From positions 1-32,536 of the forward strand of contig JAFGSF010000049.1 of NCBI GenBank assembly GCA_016934745.1: 32,536 nt of DNA, given 5' to 3'. The notes under the pieces were generated by a model. The model saw only the letters and a program-made list of their open reading frames with translations. It did no database searches and was not told where the DNA came from. Positions within the stretch are counted from its first letter, which is position 1. Each line of letters opens with the position of its first letter. This DNA is from Candidatus Aminicenantota bacterium. GTDB lineage: Bacteria > Acidobacteriota > Aminicenantia > UBA2199. Of this stretch, positions 30,690 through 32,536 are shown piece by piece. A program made the position numbers and the translations under genes.

Positions 30690-31510
30690 AACCCGTGAAC
30701 AGACGGAGTATCCCTGATAAAATAACTTTTTTACACGAACAGCTTAAACGCTATAATCGGCTGCTGGTAGCTTTTTCCGGAGGCAAGGATTCTTTTTTTT
30801 TGGCATGGGCGGCAAGGGAAGCTCTGGGTGCGGCCAATGTCTTCCCTTATTTCGTCCGCACTCCGTTCACCCACCATGCAGCCAGGCAGAGGGTCGACTA
30901 TTTCAGCAAGATGTTTGCCTTGCCTATCCAGGAAATCAGCATCGATTTTTTAAAGGATTCCCGACTGCGCCGCAATCCAAGGCAACGCTGCTTTTATTGC
31001 AAAATAAAGATATTCAGCGCCTTGAAAAAGGAGGCCCGAAAACTGGGTATTAAAATCATCGCCGACGGCACGACCGTTTCCGATCTCAACGAGCACCGTC
31101 CCGGGCGCCGGGCCCTGGAAAAGTTGGCCATCCATTCGCCGCTGAGCGATGCCGGATTCAGTTCGGCTGACATCGTCAGCCAATTGAAAAAAAAAGGAGT
31201 CGCCGCCTATTTCCTAACCTCTTCCACCTGCCTGGCCACCCGCTTCCCTTACAATTTCAGCCTGCAACCGCAGCTTATTGAAGCCATCGACCGGGTCGAA
31301 TTTTATCTGATTCAAAGCGGCATATACCCGGTACGTGTCCGCTACCTGACCGCTGGCGTTCGAATTGAAACATCTCCGGCGAATTTCAGCAGACTGATCG
31401 CAAGGAAGGATGAACTTATCGGCCTTTGCCGGCAGGAGGGATTCTCGTTCATCACCCTGGACCTGGCTGGAATCAAAAGCGGCTGCTGGGATGAACTTCC
31501 CGGATTATGA
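30686..31510 (+). CDS. larE: LarE-like ATP-dependent sacrificial sulfur transferase
   Basis: A 274-residue PP-loop ATP pyrophosphatase. The ATP loop is FSGGKDS (30-36). It is followed by RCFYCKIKIF (101-110), IADGTTVSDLNEHRPGRRAL (125-144) and SSTCLATRFPYN (179-190). C182 in that last block corresponds to the cysteine that LarE of Lactiplantibacillus plantarum sacrifices to sulfurate P2CMN on the way to the nickel-pincer cofactor of lactate racemase. The extra cysteines of [4Fe-4S]-type LarE are not seen at the expected RVR...RIE segment (217-228), so the sacrificial mode is favoured. No larA, larB or larC gene is in the window. The start overlaps tmk (ATGA). Confidence 0.85.
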   Translation: MKPVNRRSIPDKITFLHEQLKRYNRLLVAFSGGKDSFFLAWAAREALGAANVFPYFVRTPFTHHAARQRVDYFSKMFALPIQEISIDFLKDSRLRRNPRQRCFYCKIKIFSALKKEARKLGIKIIADGTTVSDLNEHRPGRRALEKLAIHSPLSDAGFSSADIVSQLKKKGVAAYFLTSSTCLATRFPYNFSLQPQLIEAIDRVEFYLIQSGIYPVRVRYLTAGVRIETSPANFSRLIARKDELIGLCRQEGFSFITLDLAGIKSGCWDELPGL

Positions 31511-31534
31511 TTAAAATAATTCGAATGGATGGAG

Positions 31535-31563
31535 TTGACAGCCGTACATTTATTGTGTATTCT
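31535..31563 (+). promoter_or_regulatory. promoter of rpsT
   Basis: A perfect TTGACA (31535-31540) is followed after exactly 17 bases by TATTCT (31558-31563). Transcription would start near 31570, giving a leader of about 19 bases with GGAGG before the ATG at 31589. Confidence 0.65.
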
Positions 31564-31588
31564 ATGCTTTAATTCTGGAGGAATTTAA

Positions 31589-31852
31589 ATGGCAAATCAT
31601 GATTCAGCCGTAAAAAAGCACAAGCAGGATGAAAAGAAACGCTTGGTCAACCGCATCAACCGTTCTAAAATGAAAAATAAAATCAAGGCTTTGAAGCGAA
31701 AAGTCGCCGCCGGCCAGAAAGATGAAGCCGCCAAGCTGCTTCCTGAAGCCATTGCCATTATCGATACAACCATCCGCAAGGGCACCATCCACAAAAATAC
31801 CGGTTCACGCTATAAATCCCGCCTCGTTGCCTTGCTAAAAAAACAGCCTTAA
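31589..31852 (+). CDS. rpsT: 30S ribosomal protein S20
   Basis: An 87-residue, strongly basic helical protein with the S20 pattern. The N-terminus is MANHDSAVKKHKQDEKKRL, followed by NRINRSKMKNKIKAL. The usual closing segment GTIHKNTGSRYKSRL is present. S20 binds 16S rRNA early in 30S assembly. CTGGAGGAATTTAAATG gives an excellent ribosome site, and the gene has its own consensus promoter. It is followed after 10 bases by the nuclease-fold gene. Confidence 0.95.
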   Translation: MANHDSAVKKHKQDEKKRLVNRINRSKMKNKIKALKRKVAAGQKDEAAKLLPEAIAIIDTTIRKGTIHKNTGSRYKSRLVALLKKQP

Positions 31853-31862
31853 ATAATATTTC

Positions 31863-32536
31863 TTGATCGCACTCCCCCGCGGCCATCTTTCCCATAGCCA
31901 GATTCGACTTTATGGTGAATGCCCGCAAAAGTATTATTTTTCCTATATTGAAGCAGTTCCGGTTCGCATCAATGAAAAATTGTTCCTGGGTGAGATTTTC
32001 CATGCTACGCTGGAGGATTATTTCACCCGCCAAATCAATGGTGTCCCAGCCAATGACCAATCCACAATAACCGTTTTTCTCGATGCATTCGCAAAATCCG
32101 AAAAAGAAAAAGATATCCACTGGACGGTTCCCCGCCGCGAGGCCAAGGCCCGGGGTGTAGCTTTCGTCACCTATTTTCTGACCCATCTCGCGCCGGCCAT
32201 GAAGCCCTTGATGGTGGAAAAAGAATTGAGCGCCGAAATTGCTGAAATCGGCGTGACCTTGAAAGGAGTCGTCGATTTGGTCGAAACCGACTTCAGCATT
32301 ACCGATTTCAAGACCACAACCAGCAAATGGTCGGCCGGCAGGGCCCGCAACTCATTGCAAATGACCATTTACAAATACCTTTTCGACCGCAACTTCGGCC
32401 ATGTCCACGGCCAACTGAAATACGAAATCCTTTATGCCAAGAATGCAGGCCGGGTCAGGCATCAGAGCCTGAAAGTGCTTCCCGGTCCGGACGATATAGA
32501 CCGCCTGCTGGTTTTGGTCAAGCATGTTGCCGAAAA
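31863..32536 (+). CDS. PD-(D/E)XK nuclease superfamily protein (RecB/AddB-like), N-terminal part
   Basis: The first 224 codons are visible; the gene runs off the window. LSHSQIRLYGECPQKYYFSY (9-28) is the typical N-terminal block of RecB/AddB/Cas4-type nucleases and includes the cysteine that can ligate an Fe-S cluster in AddB and Cas4. HATLEDYF follows. The nuclease motif is GVVDLVETDFSITDFKTTTS, with D of GVVD, D of TDFK and K of DFK as the metal-binding D-D-x-K set. The conserved Q of motif QMTIYKYLF is present. In frame only TTG at 31863 lies before the conserved N-terminus (a stop is at 31854-31856), so TTG must be the start; no good ribosome site is seen. Role in DNA repair or degradation is inferred. 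Confidence 0.78.
   Translation, partial: MIALPRGHLSHSQIRLYGECPQKYYFSYIEAVPVRINEKLFLGEIFHATLEDYFTRQINGVPANDQSTITVFLDAFAKSEKEKDIHWTVPRREAKARGVAFVTYFLTHLAPAMKPLMVEKELSAEIAEIGVTLKGVVDLVETDFSITDFKTTTSKWSAGRARNSLQMTIYKYLFDRNFGHVHGQLKYEILYAKNAGRVRHQSLKVLPGPDDIDRLLVLVKHVAE

Noticed and set aside
1..32536. CRISPR arrays, insertion sequences, phage or toxin-antitoxin genes.
   Set aside because: No regularly spaced direct repeats, transposase motifs, integrases or phage structural genes were found on reading both strands.

Overview
The window looks like a chromosomal segment from a Gram-negative, probably anaerobic or microaerophilic bacterium of intermediate GC content. The evidence is an outer-membrane-type gene set: a LolC/E-family permease, a DUF374 acyltransferase, a bacterial alpha-2-macroglobulin and many signal peptides. 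There are also NtrC-type sigma-54 control and a phosphofructokinase of the G/K 'group III' type. The mix recalls Acidobacteriota/Aminicenantes-like or related deep lineages, but no 16S gene is present and this assignment is inference only. Vegetative promoters of the TTGACA-17-TATAAT type can be read in front of many genes, usually with very short leaders. No CRISPR array, insertion sequence, phage gene or rRNA was seen.

Layout. 1-2112 (-) is the N-terminal part of an alpha-2-macroglobulin. It is divergent from a membrane-anchored lytic transglycosylase (2335-2997, +). 3017-7542 (-) is an operon tlyA - nadK - TPR/propeller lipid-free secreted protein - DUF4416. A large secreted beta-propeller protein (7700-10030, +) is divergent from tlyA. 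10042-13712 (-) holds an N-acetylhexosamine-kinase-like gene, a divergent relative of the eukaryotic-type S-adenosylmethionine decarboxylase with a long leader, a four-helix membrane protein and an unrecognised 151-residue protein. tRNA-Lys(CTT) lies at 13826-13898 (+), followed by a small secreted protein on the minus strand.

14902-21585 (+) is a tightly coupled surface-glycan cluster: five GT4-type glycosyltransferases and two small coiled-coil proteins that share a motif. 21607-26544 (-) carries a secreted unknown protein and the operon ribH - nusB - transglutaminase-like - lysS - lolC/E-like. Divergent from ribH, 26671-28657 (+) holds an NtrC-type regulator and a DUF374 acyltransferase. 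A diverged second copy of the acyltransferase tail (28727-28867) survives as a gene remnant. 28971-31510 (+) is pfkA - tmk - larE. It is followed by rpsT with a clear promoter and by the start of a PD-(D/E)XK nuclease-fold protein that runs off the end.

The most unusual items are: (i) the AdoMet-decarboxylase homologue, which keeps the fold-defining FNPxGY and HxTPxP blocks but has changed residues at substrate and catalytic positions, behind a ~167-nt leader with two small upstream frames; (ii) the glycosyltransferase cluster with its two interleaved motif-sharing small proteins; (iii) the silent-site-diverged tail duplication beside the DUF374 gene; and (iv) several apparently leaderless or near-leaderless genes.
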